46,950 nt of DNA, taken from the NCBI GenBank assembly GCA_027324255.1, contig DAHVTI010000234.1:1-46950 (forward strand), given 5' to 3'. Source of the DNA: Bryobacterales bacterium. GTDB lineage: Bacteria > Acidobacteriota > Terriglobia > Bryobacterales > Bryobacteraceae. The position numbers and the translations under genes are program-made. How positions within the stretch are numbered: position 1 is the stretch's first letter; every line of letters starts with the position of its first letter. The notes beneath the pieces were generated by a model. That model had not been told where the DNA came from and did not search any database. It saw nothing but the letters and a program-made list of their open reading frames with translations. Positions 8,275-16,325 of the stretch are shown here, in pieces.

Positions 8275-8832
8275 ATGCAAAAGGAAGAAATTGAAGCAGG
8301 CGTCCGATTGATACTGGAGGGGCTGGGGGTGGACCCCGACGATTCGAACTTCCGCCGCACGCCGCATCGGGTGGCCAGGGTATACGAGGAGATGTTCGTT
8401 GCGCCCAAGACGGAATGGCCGGTCTTCGACGAGGACTACACGGACATGGTGATCATGCGCGGCCACACCTTCTGGTCGCTCTGCCCGCATCACCTCCTGC
8501 CGGTGCGCCTGGTGGCATCGGTGGGCTATATTCCGCGGGGCAAGGTGATCGGGGCCAGCAAACTGATCCGCCTGATTCACGACTGCATCCGAAAGCCGAT
8601 GACGCAGGAGGCGCTGACGGCCAGCGTGATCGCGCACATCCGCCACCTGACCGTCGGAACGCCGGAAGGGGAGGCGGTATTCATGGAAGGACGCCACGGC
8701 TGTTTTGAGATCCGCGGAGTGCGGTCCGACGCTTCGCTGATCACGTGCAAGTTCAGCGGGCGCTTCGAGTCGGAGCCGGAATTGCAGCGCAGGTTCATGG
8801 ACCTGGCGCGCGCGCCCGGCAACGGCCGCTGA
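8275..8832 (+). CDS. folE: GTP cyclohydrolase I, divergent
   Basis: 185 residues. It converts GTP to 7,8-dihydroneopterin triphosphate, the first step to folate, queuosine-type or pterin products. The expected zinc ligands are visible as Cys70, His73 and Cys143 in SLCPHHLLPV and GCFEIRGV. The usual CEHH is CPHH here. KVIGASKLIRLI is the family's substrate-loop helix. A long in-frame extension upstream (from 7540) overlaps the TlpA gene antisense and is not coding. The start ATG at 8275 has little Shine-Dalgarno. It converges with the NifX-like gene 10 bases away. Confidence 0.85.
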   Translation: MQKEEIEAGVRLILEGLGVDPDDSNFRRTPHRVARVYEEMFVAPKTEWPVFDEDYTDMVIMRGHTFWSLCPHHLLPVRLVASVGYIPRGKVIGASKLIRLIHDCIRKPMTQEALTASVIAHIRHLTVGTPEGEAVFMEGRHGCFEIRGVRSDASLITCKFSGRFESEPELQRRFMDLARAPGNGR

Positions 8833-8842
8833 GCAGCCCTGC

Positions 8843-9181
8843 TCAGTGATCGCAGGCGTTCGAACCGGCGGCGAGGCTGCCGTTCAGGTACATGGCCGCG
8901 AGCGCCTCCGCGCATTCCGCCGGCGCACCGACGACGACGGCGATGGAGACGTCCTGGAAAAGCCCGATCGCGCGGGAACCCATGCCGCCGGCGATCACGA
9001 GGTCGACGCCCCGCTCCTTGAGCCAGGGGGGCAGGAGTCCGGGCTGGTGGTCCGGCGCGGGAACTTCCGCGAGAGCGGTGATCTGATTCAAGACTGGATC
9101 GACGTCAACGAGGGCGAACGTCCTGCAGTGCCCGAAGTGCTGAGCCAGATGCCCGTCCTCCATGGGGATCGCGATTCGCAT
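8843..9181 (-). CDS. NifB/NifX-like (ORP-type) metal-cluster-binding protein, short form
   Basis: 112 residues of the dinitrogenase iron-molybdenum cofactor biosynthesis domain. MRIAIPMEDGHLAQHFGHCRTF is the family's start (only its first and last residues matter: MRIAIP and HFGHC), followed by VDLVIAGGMGSRAIGLF, and the C-terminus ends NACDH. Members bind Fe-Mo or Mo-Cu type clusters or act as carriers; the 'orange protein' of Desulfovibrio is of this superfamily. A good AAGGAAA lies upstream. It is the last gene of the leftward operon, directly after two ferredoxin-ATPases, which are its likely partners. Confidence 0.87.
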   Translation of the reverse strand: MRIAIPMEDGHLAQHFGHCRTFALVDVDPVLNQITALAEVPAPDHQPGLLPPWLKERGVDLVIAGGMGSRAIGLFQDVSIAVVVGAPAECAEALAAMYLNGSLAAGSNACDH

Positions 9182-9208
9182 GATGTGCCGTTTCCTTTCT
9201 ACGGCCGC

Positions 9209-10105
9209 TCACCGGATGACGGTGAAGGGTGTTGTTTCCTTTTCGAAGGAGCGTTCGAGGGCCAGCCACGCATTTTCCAGCGTCCGCCGGAGCAGCGGAC
9301 CGGCCTTGGAGAGGACCGGCTCGCCGGCGAGCTGCGCCTGATTGAAGGCGGGATCGCAGTCCAGGCGGCCCAAGAGGGTGAACTGATTCCCGGCCGCATA
9401 CTTCTCGATGCGCGCGGCCATTGCGCGGTTGATGCCGGCCCGGTTGATGAGGATGCCGGCGGGCACGCCGAAATGGCGGACGACGGCGGCCACGCGTTGC
9501 AGATCGGCCAAGGCCGAAAGGGTGGGCTCGGTCACCAGCAACGCATAGCCGGCGCCGGTGAGTGAGGAGATGACGGGGCATCCGATGCCGGGGGACCCGT
9601 CGGCCAGAATCCAGGCGGCCCGATGCCGTTTCGCGAGGTCTTGCGCCGCCAGCCGCAGCGTGGACACCAGTTTGCCGGAGTTCTCGTCGCCGGGGTTCAA
9701 CCGGGCGTGGACCATGGGGCCGAGCCGGGTGCCGGAGATGAACCACTCTCCGCAGACATGAGGCTCCAGACGCACCGCCCGCTGCGGACAGATGTCCGCG
9801 CACACACCGCAACCTTCGCACAGGGTGAGGTCCACCACGGCCGCGCGGTCCAGGCGTAGCGCCTCGAAACGGCAGGCGTCCGTGCACAAGCCGCAGCCGG
9901 AACAGGCCGCCGGATCGATGCGGGCTTTGGCGCCACCGACAAACTGGTGCCGCTCCTGAACGGACGGCGCGAGCAACAGGTGGAGGTTGGCGGCGTCCAC
10001 GTCGCAGTCCACCAGCACCACCCGGCCCGCGAGCGAGGCGAATGCGGCCGTGAGGCTGGTCTTGCCGGTGCCGCCCTTTCCGCTGAGCACCGTGATCTGT
10101 TTCAA
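9209..10105 (-). CDS. MinD-superfamily P-loop ATPase with inserted 2x[4Fe-4S] ferredoxin domain (copy 2)
   Basis: 298 residues. The deviant Walker A SGKGGTGKT is at 8-16, and the switch VDCDVDAANL follows. A bacterial ferredoxin insert has Cys68/71/74/78 (CSGCGLCTDAC) and Cys96/99/102/106 (CEGCGVCADIC). LADGSPGIGCPV is the Walker B/switch II region. The start codon is TTG (10105-10103), overlapping the TGA of the upstream ATPase, so the pair is translationally coupled. Paired ATPases of this kind occur with NifX-like proteins in anaerobes and belong to the ORP complex in Desulfovibrio. A role in inserting or moving a metal cluster with ATP hydrolysis is inferred. Confidence 0.9.
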   Translation of the reverse strand: MKQITVLSGKGGTGKTSLTAAFASLAGRVVLVDCDVDAANLHLLLAPSVQERHQFVGGAKARIDPAACSGCGLCTDACRFEALRLDRAAVVDLTLCEGCGVCADICPQRAVRLEPHVCGEWFISGTRLGPMVHARLNPGDENSGKLVSTLRLAAQDLAKRHRAAWILADGSPGIGCPVISSLTGAGYALLVTEPTLSALADLQRVAAVVRHFGVPAGILINRAGINRAMAARIEKYAAGNQFTLLGRLDCDPAFNQAQLAGEPVLSKAGPLLRRTLENAWLALERSFEKETTPFTVIR

Positions 10106-10950
10106 GCCGGCACCTCCGCCGTCAGCCGGCTGGCGATGGCCTCGATCGCGCGTGCAAATTCGGGGACGCCGCGGCCCGGCAACTCTCCGCGGGAATACGC
10201 CTCGGCCACCTTGCGATTATCGGCGATGCGCCCGATGACCGGCAGGCGGACCTCGGCGCAATACCGCTCGACGCGGTTGTCGCCCGCCCCGTCCCGGTTG
10301 ATCACCACGCCGATCCGCGCGCCGGCCAACCGCGCAGTTTCGACAGCCAGCAGCAGGTCGTTCAGGCCGAAGGGAGTCGGCTCGGCGACGAGCACCACCT
10401 GGTCCGCGCCTCTCATGGCCGCCACGGCCGGGCAACTCGATCCGGGCGGAGCATCGAGCACGACCACTTCCGCATTCGTTTCCCGGCGTCTCACGGCGCG
10501 AATCATGTGCACCGTGGCCGTCTCTCCCGGATTCAGGCTGCCCTGCGTCAAGAGGACCGGACCCGCCCAGCCTTCCGCAATCTCGCCCACCGTGCGCTGC
10601 GATTCGCGCAGCGCGCCCGACGGGCAGGCGCGAACACAGCCGCCGCAGCCGTGGCAGAGTTCCGGGAACACCAAGACCCTGTGCGGAGTGACCGCGATGG
10701 CATGGAAACGGCACGCATCGCTGCACCGGCCGCAGCGGTCACATTCGGGATCGGCGACCACCGGCACCGGCCGCGCAACCGGTTCAGCCTGCTGCATACG
10801 CGGATGGAGCAGCAGCGCCGCATTGGGCGCCTCCACGTCGCAATCCAGGAGATGGACACGGAACCGCCGCGACAGAACGACGGCGAGGCTGGCCGCCACC
10901 GTCGTCTTGCCCGTACCGCCCTTGCCGCTGGCCACCGCGATGCGTGTCAT
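10102..10950 (-). CDS. MinD-superfamily P-loop ATPase with inserted 2x[4Fe-4S] ferredoxin domain (copy 1)
   Basis: 282 residues. Walker A GKGGTGKT is at 9-16, LLDCDVEAPN at 34-43, ferredoxin cysteines at 70/73/76/80 and 99/102/105/109, then DAPPGSSCPA. The same architecture as its downstream partner suggests a heterodimer. The start is placed at 10950 because the P-loop begins a few residues later; an open frame continues 109 codons upstream but overlaps the DUF5320 gene antisense in reading phase and is compositionally unlike protein. It is third in the leftward operon. Confidence 0.9.
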   Translation of the reverse strand: MTRIAVASGKGGTGKTTVAASLAVVLSRRFRVHLLDCDVEAPNAALLLHPRMQQAEPVARPVPVVADPECDRCGRCSDACRFHAIAVTPHRVLVFPELCHGCGGCVRACPSGALRESQRTVGEIAEGWAGPVLLTQGSLNPGETATVHMIRAVRRRETNAEVVVLDAPPGSSCPAVAAMRGADQVVLVAEPTPFGLNDLLLAVETARLAGARIGVVINRDGAGDNRVERYCAEVRLPVIGRIADNRKVAEAYSRGELPGRGVPEFARAIEAIASRLTAEVPA

Positions 10951-11095
10951 CTGATCATCCCGTCTGCTGGTCGAGTCATCGAGTGGAACCTCATCCGGCT
11001 TCCGGCAGGCGTCGTGACTCCGTCCCCGCGCTGTCCAAAAGCGCGCCCGCGCAGTGGTTCCCCGCCAGGCACCGGGCGCCAGGCTGGCCGGCCTC

Positions 11096-11335
11096 TTATG
11101 CGCTTTCCTTCCCGCGGTCCGCCAGGCCGGCTTCCGGGGAGCCGGCGGTTTTTTCACTCGCGACAGCGCCGGCCTGGCCGGCCGCGCGGCCCCGCTGCAT
11201 TCCGAACCGGTTGCGGCGGCCTCCGCGCAGACCCTGGCCGGCCCCGGCCCATCGGCCGGTGCAGTCGCCTCTCCCACGGCCCGTCATCGGACCCTCGCCC
11301 CGCGGTCCCGTACCATCCTTGAACGGCATCTTCAA
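11096..11335 (-). CDS. DUF5320-like small Gly/Arg-rich protein
   Basis: 79 residues. The N-terminal pattern DGTGPRGEGPMTGRGRGDC is the hallmark of DUF5320 peptides (D-G-T-G-P-x-G-x-G-P-x-T-G-R). These are found almost only beside NifX-like proteins and ferredoxin-ATPases in anaerobic bacteria. Their function is unknown; a scaffold or cluster-binding role is only a guess, since a single Cys is present. It lies between a NifX-like gene and the first ATPase in the same orientation. Confidence 0.85.
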   Translation of the reverse strand: MKMPFKDGTGPRGEGPMTGRGRGDCTGRWAGAGQGLRGGRRNRFGMQRGRAAGQAGAVASEKTAGSPEAGLADRGKESA

Positions 11336-11372
11336 CTCCTTTCGCCGCCTCGCGCCTCAGCGCCAGACGCTG

Positions 11373-11726
11373 TCAATACGCCGGATCAGACTCTTTGATC
11401 TCCGCCAGACGCCCGGCCCGAAATGCCTCCACGGCTTCCTTCGCAGTCCGGCCGTCTCCGCGGTACACCTTCACCCCGCCCGCGGACAACACCGCGAACG
11501 CCTTCGGCCCGACACGTCCCGTGATCAACGCTTCAGCGCCGTGGCGGCAGATCGTTTCGGCCGCCTGGATGCCGGCTCCGTGAGCCGCCTCCGGCGCCTG
11601 CGTGTTCTCCAGCAACGTCCAGGATTCCCGCGCCGAATCAAAGACGAGGAAATTCGCCGCCCGCCCGAATCGGGGGTCGACTTCGTTTTCACTACCGGCG
11701 CCCGCGGCGCTCACGACGATCTTCAT
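11373..11726 (-). CDS. NifB/NifX-like (ORP-type) metal-cluster-binding protein, long form
   Basis: 117 residues starting MKIVVSAAG and VDPRFGRAANFLVFD, the variant of the NifX/ORP family that usually opens these clusters. EALITGRVGPKAFAVL and GVKVYRG complete the fold. It is the first gene of the leftward operon. Its start is 130 bases from the start of the rightward operon, and the palindromic element at 11754-11770 lies 28 bases upstream, where a repressor would block transcription. Confidence 0.88.
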   Translation of the reverse strand: MKIVVSAAGAGSENEVDPRFGRAANFLVFDSARESWTLLENTQAPEAAHGAGIQAAETICRHGAEALITGRVGPKAFAVLSAGGVKVYRGDGRTAKEAVEAFRAGRLAEIKESDPAY

Positions 11727-11753
11727 TCGCTGCCTCGTGTTGTGTTAGTGTAT

Positions 11754-11770
11754 AGGTGCAACTCACACAT
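11754..11770. promoter_or_regulatory. Weak PadR-type operator in the divergent promoter region
   Basis: On the minus strand this 17-mer reads ATGTGTGAGTTGCACCT. It matches the padR-upstream element (AGGTGTGACGTACATCT) at 12 of 17 positions, and is itself an imperfect dyad (AGGTGC/ACACAT). It is flanked by candidate -10 boxes for both directions: TATACT at 11773 (+) and TATACA on the other strand at about 11749-11754. One repressor bound here could control both operons. Assignment rests on similarity to three other copies in this window. Confidence 0.4.
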
Positions 11771-11856
11771 AGTATACTTCGACTCTTACTGGCCGGTCAA
11801 GGATCTCCGAGGCAGAGTTGCCAGGCCGAATGGAAGAAAGGAGCGCCGATACGTCC

Positions 11857-12786
11857 ATGAGCGCAGTGCTGGAACCCGTAGAGACAGATGTCCAACTCCG
11901 AACTCTTCCGCGCTGGAAAGCCGCCGCGGCACTCGCCTGCGCCTTGCTGCTCAGCCTTCTGTTTCTCGCCTCGGGCGCGTGGAAGCTCTCCGATCTCGAC
12001 GCCACCTCCGAACGCATGGTGCAATCGCTGGTGCCGGCCGAGCTGAGCCTGCCCGCCTCGATCGCCGTAGCGGTGTGCGAGACATGCACCGGGATCCTGC
12101 TGCTGATCCCGAGGTGCCGGCGGTGGGGCGCGTGGCTGGCGGCGCTGATGCTGGCCGCCTTCATGATCTACATCGGTGTTTTGTACAACAGGCTGCTCGG
12201 CGAAGACTGCAACTGTTTTCCCTGGGTGAGGCGCGTGGTGGGGCCGGTGTTCTTCGCCGGAGACGGGGTCATGCTGCTGCTCGCGGCGATTGCCGGACGG
12301 TGGTCCGCGAGGTCTCATGGCTGGCGGCGGGCGGGGCTGATTCTAGCGGGAGTTTGCGCGCTGGCGGCGGGGGCGTATGCGGTCTCCTCCATCCGGCGGG
12401 CCGCGGCCGACGCTCCGGAAACGGCGCTGGTAGATGGCAAGCCTCTCCGCCTGCGCGCGGGCCGGATCCTCCTGTACTTCTTCGATCCCGAATGCTCGCA
12501 CTGCTACACGGTGGCGCACGAGATGGCCGCGCGCAACTGGGGCGGCACGAGGATCGTGGTCCTGGCGACTCGGGAACAGCAATACACGGCCGGCTTCCTG
12601 GCCGACACAGGGCTGCGCGCCGGAATTTCTCCGGACGCGGGCATGCTGCGAAAGACCTTTCCATTCACGGACCCGCCCTATGCGGTGGCGCTGCACCGCG
12701 GCCGGGCGGTGGCTCAGTTCAATTCCGGACAGATGGAGGGCGAAGGCTACTATGACGCGCTCAGGAGCCTCGGCTTCGTGAAGTGA
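11857..12786 (+). CDS. MauE/DoxX-like membrane protein fused to a thioredoxin-like domain
   Basis: 309 residues. Four hydrophobic segments make up a MauE/DoxX-type domain, with a CETCTG pair in the second helix region and EDCNCFPW, the loop cysteines typical of MauE-like redox proteins. A fifth membrane segment (AGLILAGVCALAAGAYAV) leads into a ~110-residue extracytoplasmic thioredoxin-like domain with CSHC in FFDPECSHCYTVAHE. It is probably a membrane thiol-relay that passes electrons to or from exported proteins. AAAGGAG lies 13 bases before the chosen ATG; an ATG at 11830 is possible. It is the first gene of the rightward operon. Confidence 0.75.
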   Translation: MSAVLEPVETDVQLRTLPRWKAAAALACALLLSLLFLASGAWKLSDLDATSERMVQSLVPAELSLPASIAVAVCETCTGILLLIPRCRRWGAWLAALMLAAFMIYIGVLYNRLLGEDCNCFPWVRRVVGPVFFAGDGVMLLLAAIAGRWSARSHGWRRAGLILAGVCALAAGAYAVSSIRRAAADAPETALVDGKPLRLRAGRILLYFFDPECSHCYTVAHEMAARNWGGTRIVVLATREQQYTAGFLADTGLRAGISPDAGMLRKTFPFTDPPYAVALHRGRAVAQFNSGQMEGEGYYDALRSLGFVK

Positions 12787-12819
12787 AAGCGCGCCTGAGA
12801 GGAAAGGGAGGGGTGCTTC

Positions 12820-13658
12820 ATGGTCCAACGACTCAGCATCACGGTACTGGCCGACAATTCGGCCGGCCCTGGCGGCCTGCTTGCGGAACACGGCTTGTCG
12901 TTTCTGATCGAGGCCGACGGCTCACGGGTCTTTTCGACACCGGCCAGGGATTGGTATTGCGCCACAACGTGGCCGCACTGGGCCTCTCCCTGGATCCACT
13001 CGACGCGGTTGTGCTGAGCCACGGGCATTACGACCATACGGGCGGCCTGGCCGGCGTTCTGGAGGATGCCCGCCCGGGGGCGATTTACGTCCATCCGGCG
13101 GCGCTGGAGAACAAGTTTGCCAGGCGCGGGCCGGATTCGTTCCGCTCCGTGGGCATTCCGGCGTCCTCGCGCGAAGCGCTGGAGGGATGGAAGGACCGCA
13201 TTGTCCGGACAAGCACGGCGGCGGAGGTAGCGCCGGGGGTCTGGTGCACCGGCGAGATTCCACGGGCCCGGACGGAGGGAGAAGCCGAGCAGTTCTTCTT
13301 CCTCGACGAGGAGGGACGGACGCCGGACCCCCTGGCCGACGATCAGGCGCTTTTCATCGATACGGCACGCGGGCTGGTGATCCTTTCAGGGTGCGCGCAC
13401 GCCGGAGTCGTGAACACCGTGGATCACGCGTGCCGCCTCGCCGGGCGCCAGGACATCCATGCGCTCATCGGCGGACTGCACCTGGGCAGCGCCACGCACA
13501 AACAACTCGAAGAGACGGGCAACGCGCTGGGGCGGCGCCGTTTTCAGTATCTGGCGCCATGCCACTGCACGGGCATGAACGCGCACGCTTACCTGCGTGC
13601 GCGATTTCACTCCGTGGTGCGCGACGTCAACGCCGGCAGCCGACTTGTACTTGAATGA
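12820..13658 (+). CDS. MBL-fold metallohydrolase (COG1237-like) with an apparent -1 frameshift
   Basis: The N-terminus (ITVLADNSAG, LLAEHGLSFLIE) reads in one frame from the ATG at 12820, which has a strong GGGAGGGG ribosome site. The rest (FDTGQG, VVLSHGHYDHTGGL, SGCAHAG, LIGGLHL, CHCTG) reads in another frame, ending at 13658. Adding one base at the TTTT run 12931-12934 restores a continuous protein of about 279 residues with the expected V-(L/F)-F-D-T-G-Q-G. The HxHxDH motif and later His residues are intact. Family members are cytoplasmic zinc/iron hydrolases of unclear substrate, common in ORP-type clusters. Sequencing error, recent mutation and recoding cannot be told apart here. Confidence 0.8.
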
Positions 13659-13762
13659 GGATAGAGAACGAAGACCGGCCCGAACGCGGGCGACTCAGCC
13701 CACAGCAGGATGTCGCCGCCTAGCTGCCGGATTCAGCCCAGGCACGAAAGGCGCCTCACACC

Positions 13763-14287
13763 ATGCCGGACAAAATCATCATCGAACCGATCGGCGTGAT
13801 TGAAACGCCGTTCCGCGACCCCTCGGGCACACCCATCCAACCTTCGCGGGCCAAGGGCGCGCGAGGCAGGGTCCGCATCGATCCGCGCTTCCGGGAAGGG
13901 CTGAAGGACCTGGATGGCTTCGAGCGCATCTGGCTGGTTTACTGGTTACACGGGGCGCCGGGGGTCAGCCTGACGGTCACGCCATTCCTCGACACCGGCA
14001 CGCGCGGGATCTTTGGGACGCGCTGGCCCGCGCGGCCTTCTCCGGTGGGCATTTCCGTTGTGCGCCTGCTGTCGGTGGGGGAGGAGTTCCTCGAAGTGGC
14101 GGACGTGGACATTATCGACGGCACGCCACTGCTGGACGTCAAGCCATACGTGCCGGAGTTCGACTGCTACCCGGAGAGCAGAGCGGGCTGGCTCGACCAG
14201 TCGAACTCGAGGCGCCGGGTCGCCGATGAGCGATTTGAAAGCAAGCCGGGCGGGAGGGATCCGGAACCGCCGCAGAGGGACCCATGA
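13763..14287 (+). CDS. trmO: TrmO/TsaA-family tRNA m6t6A37 methyltransferase
   Basis: 174 residues. The family methylates N6-threonylcarbamoyl-adenosine at tRNA position 37, using SAM. Signature segments are PIGVIETPF near the N-terminus, GRVRIDPRFREGL, then GIFGTRWPARPSPVGISVVRLL and DGTPLLDVKPYVPEFD. The last ~30 residues are poorly conserved and basic/acidic. Homologues in anaerobes often sit in metal-cofactor gene clusters rather than with tRNA genes, as here. The stop overlaps the next start (ATGA). Confidence 0.87.
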   Translation: MPDKIIIEPIGVIETPFRDPSGTPIQPSRAKGARGRVRIDPRFREGLKDLDGFERIWLVYWLHGAPGVSLTVTPFLDTGTRGIFGTRWPARPSPVGISVVRLLSVGEEFLEVADVDIIDGTPLLDVKPYVPEFDCYPESRAGWLDQSNSRRRVADERFESKPGGRDPEPPQRDP

Positions 14288-15300
14288 CACGAATGGTGCT
14301 CGACAGCCTGATGATCACCGGCTTCGTGGCCGGGATGATGCTGCTGATTGAATATTTGAACGTGCTCACCAGCGGGCAGTGGAGCCGCTGGCTGGCGGGC
14401 CGGGGGATGGTGCAGATCCTGGCCGCGGCGCTGCTCGGCGGGATTCCCGGATGCCTGGGGGCTTTCACCGTGGTGGCCTTGTATTCTCACGGCGTGCTGT
14501 CGTTCGGCGCGGTGGTAGCGGCCATGATTGCCACCAGCGGAGACGAGGCCTTCGTGTTGCTGGCACTCATCCCGCGGGCCGCGGCGGCGCTGGCCGTTAT
14601 TCTGATCGTCATCGCCGTGGTGGCGGGCTATGCGGTGGACCTGATCGCGGCGAAGCGTGTCGTGTCCTGGCCGCGGTGCGAAGCCCTGGTCATACACCCG
14701 TCGGAACAGCTCTCCTGGTTCTCGGCCGAGGGTGTCAAGGCACAGTGGAAGGAGTGTTCCGCAGCCCGCGGAGTGCTGTTCACAACGCTGGCCCTGTTTG
14801 CCGCGGCCATCGCGGCGGGGCAGATCGGGCCGCCTCGCTGGGACTGGGTGCGGATCAGCCTGATTGCGGTATCGAGCGCGGCGCTCTTCGTAGTGGCCAC
14901 CGTACCGGAGCATTTTCTGGAGGAGCACCTCTGGCGGCACGTGGCGCGCAAACACGTGCCCCGGGTCTTCCTGTGGACATTCGCGGCGCTGGCGCTGAGC
15001 GGGCCCGTGGAGCGCCTGATCCACGTCAGCGGGCCGGGCCAGCAGAGCAACTGGCTGCTGCTCCTGCTGGCCTGCGTCATCGGACTGATCCCGGAGTCCG
15101 GCCCGCACCTGATCTTCGTGACCCTGTATGCGCAACATGCCATTCCGTTCGCGGTCCTGCTGGCGAGCTGCCTCGTGCAGGACGGCCACGGCATGCTCCC
15201 GCTGCTGGCGCACTCGCGCAGGGCCTTCGTGGCGGTCAAGACGGTGAACTTCGCGTTGGGTCTGGCCGTGGGAGCTGTGGCGATGCAGTTCAAGTTCTGA
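14284..15300 (+). CDS. Putative 10-TM heavy-metal/manganese exporter (ArsP_2-like)
   Basis: 338 residues with about ten hydrophobic segments. Conserved loops are GGIPGCLGAFTVVALYSHG, then ATSGDEAFVLLALIP, and near the C-terminus GLIPESGPHLIFVTLYAQ. This symmetrical pattern of I-P-G-C / G-D-E / I-P-E-S-G-P is the signature of the 'putative manganese transporter' family (PF11449). The ion is not proven. Translationally coupled to trmO, it makes metal export the likely theme of the rightward operon. Confidence 0.75.
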   Translation: MTRMVLDSLMITGFVAGMMLLIEYLNVLTSGQWSRWLAGRGMVQILAAALLGGIPGCLGAFTVVALYSHGVLSFGAVVAAMIATSGDEAFVLLALIPRAAAALAVILIVIAVVAGYAVDLIAAKRVVSWPRCEALVIHPSEQLSWFSAEGVKAQWKECSAARGVLFTTLALFAAAIAAGQIGPPRWDWVRISLIAVSSAALFVVATVPEHFLEEHLWRHVARKHVPRVFLWTFAALALSGPVERLIHVSGPGQQSNWLLLLLACVIGLIPESGPHLIFVTLYAQHAIPFAVLLASCLVQDGHGMLPLLAHSRRAFVAVKTVNFALGLAVGAVAMQFKF

Positions 15301-15326
15301 GTTCGACCCGGGAAAGGACGTGACGA

Positions 15327-16301
15327 ATGGCACTGACACCTGAGATGATGCGCGAGAAGATCAAAGCGGCCGTGGCCGTTCAGGCGACGCCGTTGAACCG
15401 GAACGGCAGTCTCGACCTCGGCGGTCTCCGCGAGAACACCAGATTCCTGGTGGACCGGTGCGCCGGCAAGCGGCTGGTTCTCGTGCCCACGGGAAGCACG
15501 GGAGAAGCATACGCCCTGTCGGACGCCGAACGGCTGAAGGTGATTGAGACGGTGATCGACTGCGCGGCGGGCCGCCTGCCCGTTGTCGCCGGCACAGCCG
15601 CCGCGGGCACTGAACACACTCTGGAACTCTCCAGGTCAGCCCAGCAGGCCGGAGCGGACGGCGTGCAGGTGGTGCTGCCTTACTACCACGTGCCGAGCGA
15701 GGAGGGCCTGGTCCGCCACTTTCTGACACTGGCCGATGCGCTTCGCATCGGCGTGATGATCTACAACAACCCTGTAGTTTCGAAGCTGTGGATGGCGCCG
15801 CACCTGATGGTGCGGTGCTCGCAGCATCCGAATATCGTGGCCGACAAGGAGAACATCAGCGACGTCACCCTGTACAAGGCCATGCGCGATGCGGTGGATC
15901 CGGAGAAGATGGCGGTGCTGTGCGGGCTGGGAGACTTGCAGTTTGCCTATACGGCCGCACTCGGATGCCCGGGCTTCGTCTCCTGGACAGCGAACCTGGC
16001 GCCTCAGCTTTCGCTCGACCTGCTGGAGGCGGCCGATGCCTGCGACTTCCACCGCGTGCGCGAAATCGTCGCCAGGACCGGCCGGCTGTACGAGTTCGCC
16101 GGTGCGTGCGCGCGCAGGAGGGGCCGCGATCCCTGGATCCTGCCGGGGTTTGCGTCCGGCCACATCTACGTTGGCATTCTGAAGGCCGCGCTCGAATTGG
16201 TAGGGCTGGCCGGAGGGCCGGTCCGCGGCCCGGGCGACGATCTCGAGGCTGCGGAACGGGCGGAGTTGCAGGCATTGCTCCAGGACATCGGCCTGATTTA
16301 G
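15327..16301 (+). CDS. DapA/NAL-family Schiff-base aldolase-lyase
   Basis: 324 residues, a class I TIM-barrel of the dihydrodipicolinate synthase/N-acetylneuraminate lyase superfamily. Recognisable parts are TPLNRNGSLDL, VPTGSTGEAYALSDAER (the GxTGE-type carboxylate loop), IYNNPV with the catalytic Tyr, and VADKENIS with the Schiff-base Lys. It is unlikely to be the lysine-pathway DapA because it is longer, diverges in the C-terminal third and lies in a metal-related operon. Which 2-oxo acid it handles is unknown. It begins 26 bases after the exporter gene. Confidence 0.85.
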   Translation: MALTPEMMREKIKAAVAVQATPLNRNGSLDLGGLRENTRFLVDRCAGKRLVLVPTGSTGEAYALSDAERLKVIETVIDCAAGRLPVVAGTAAAGTEHTLELSRSAQQAGADGVQVVLPYYHVPSEEGLVRHFLTLADALRIGVMIYNNPVVSKLWMAPHLMVRCSQHPNIVADKENISDVTLYKAMRDAVDPEKMAVLCGLGDLQFAYTAALGCPGFVSWTANLAPQLSLDLLEAADACDFHRVREIVARTGRLYEFAGACARRRGRDPWILPGFASGHIYVGILKAALELVGLAGGPVRGPGDDLEAAERAELQALLQDIGLI

Positions 16302-16325
16302 CACCGGCGGGATCGTGAGGCCAAT

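Noticed and set aside
12783-13658. MBL hydrolase starting at 12783 in the second frame
   Set aside because: The first ~45 residues of that frame are unlike the family, whereas the frame from 12820 gives the conserved N-terminus and has the ribosome site.
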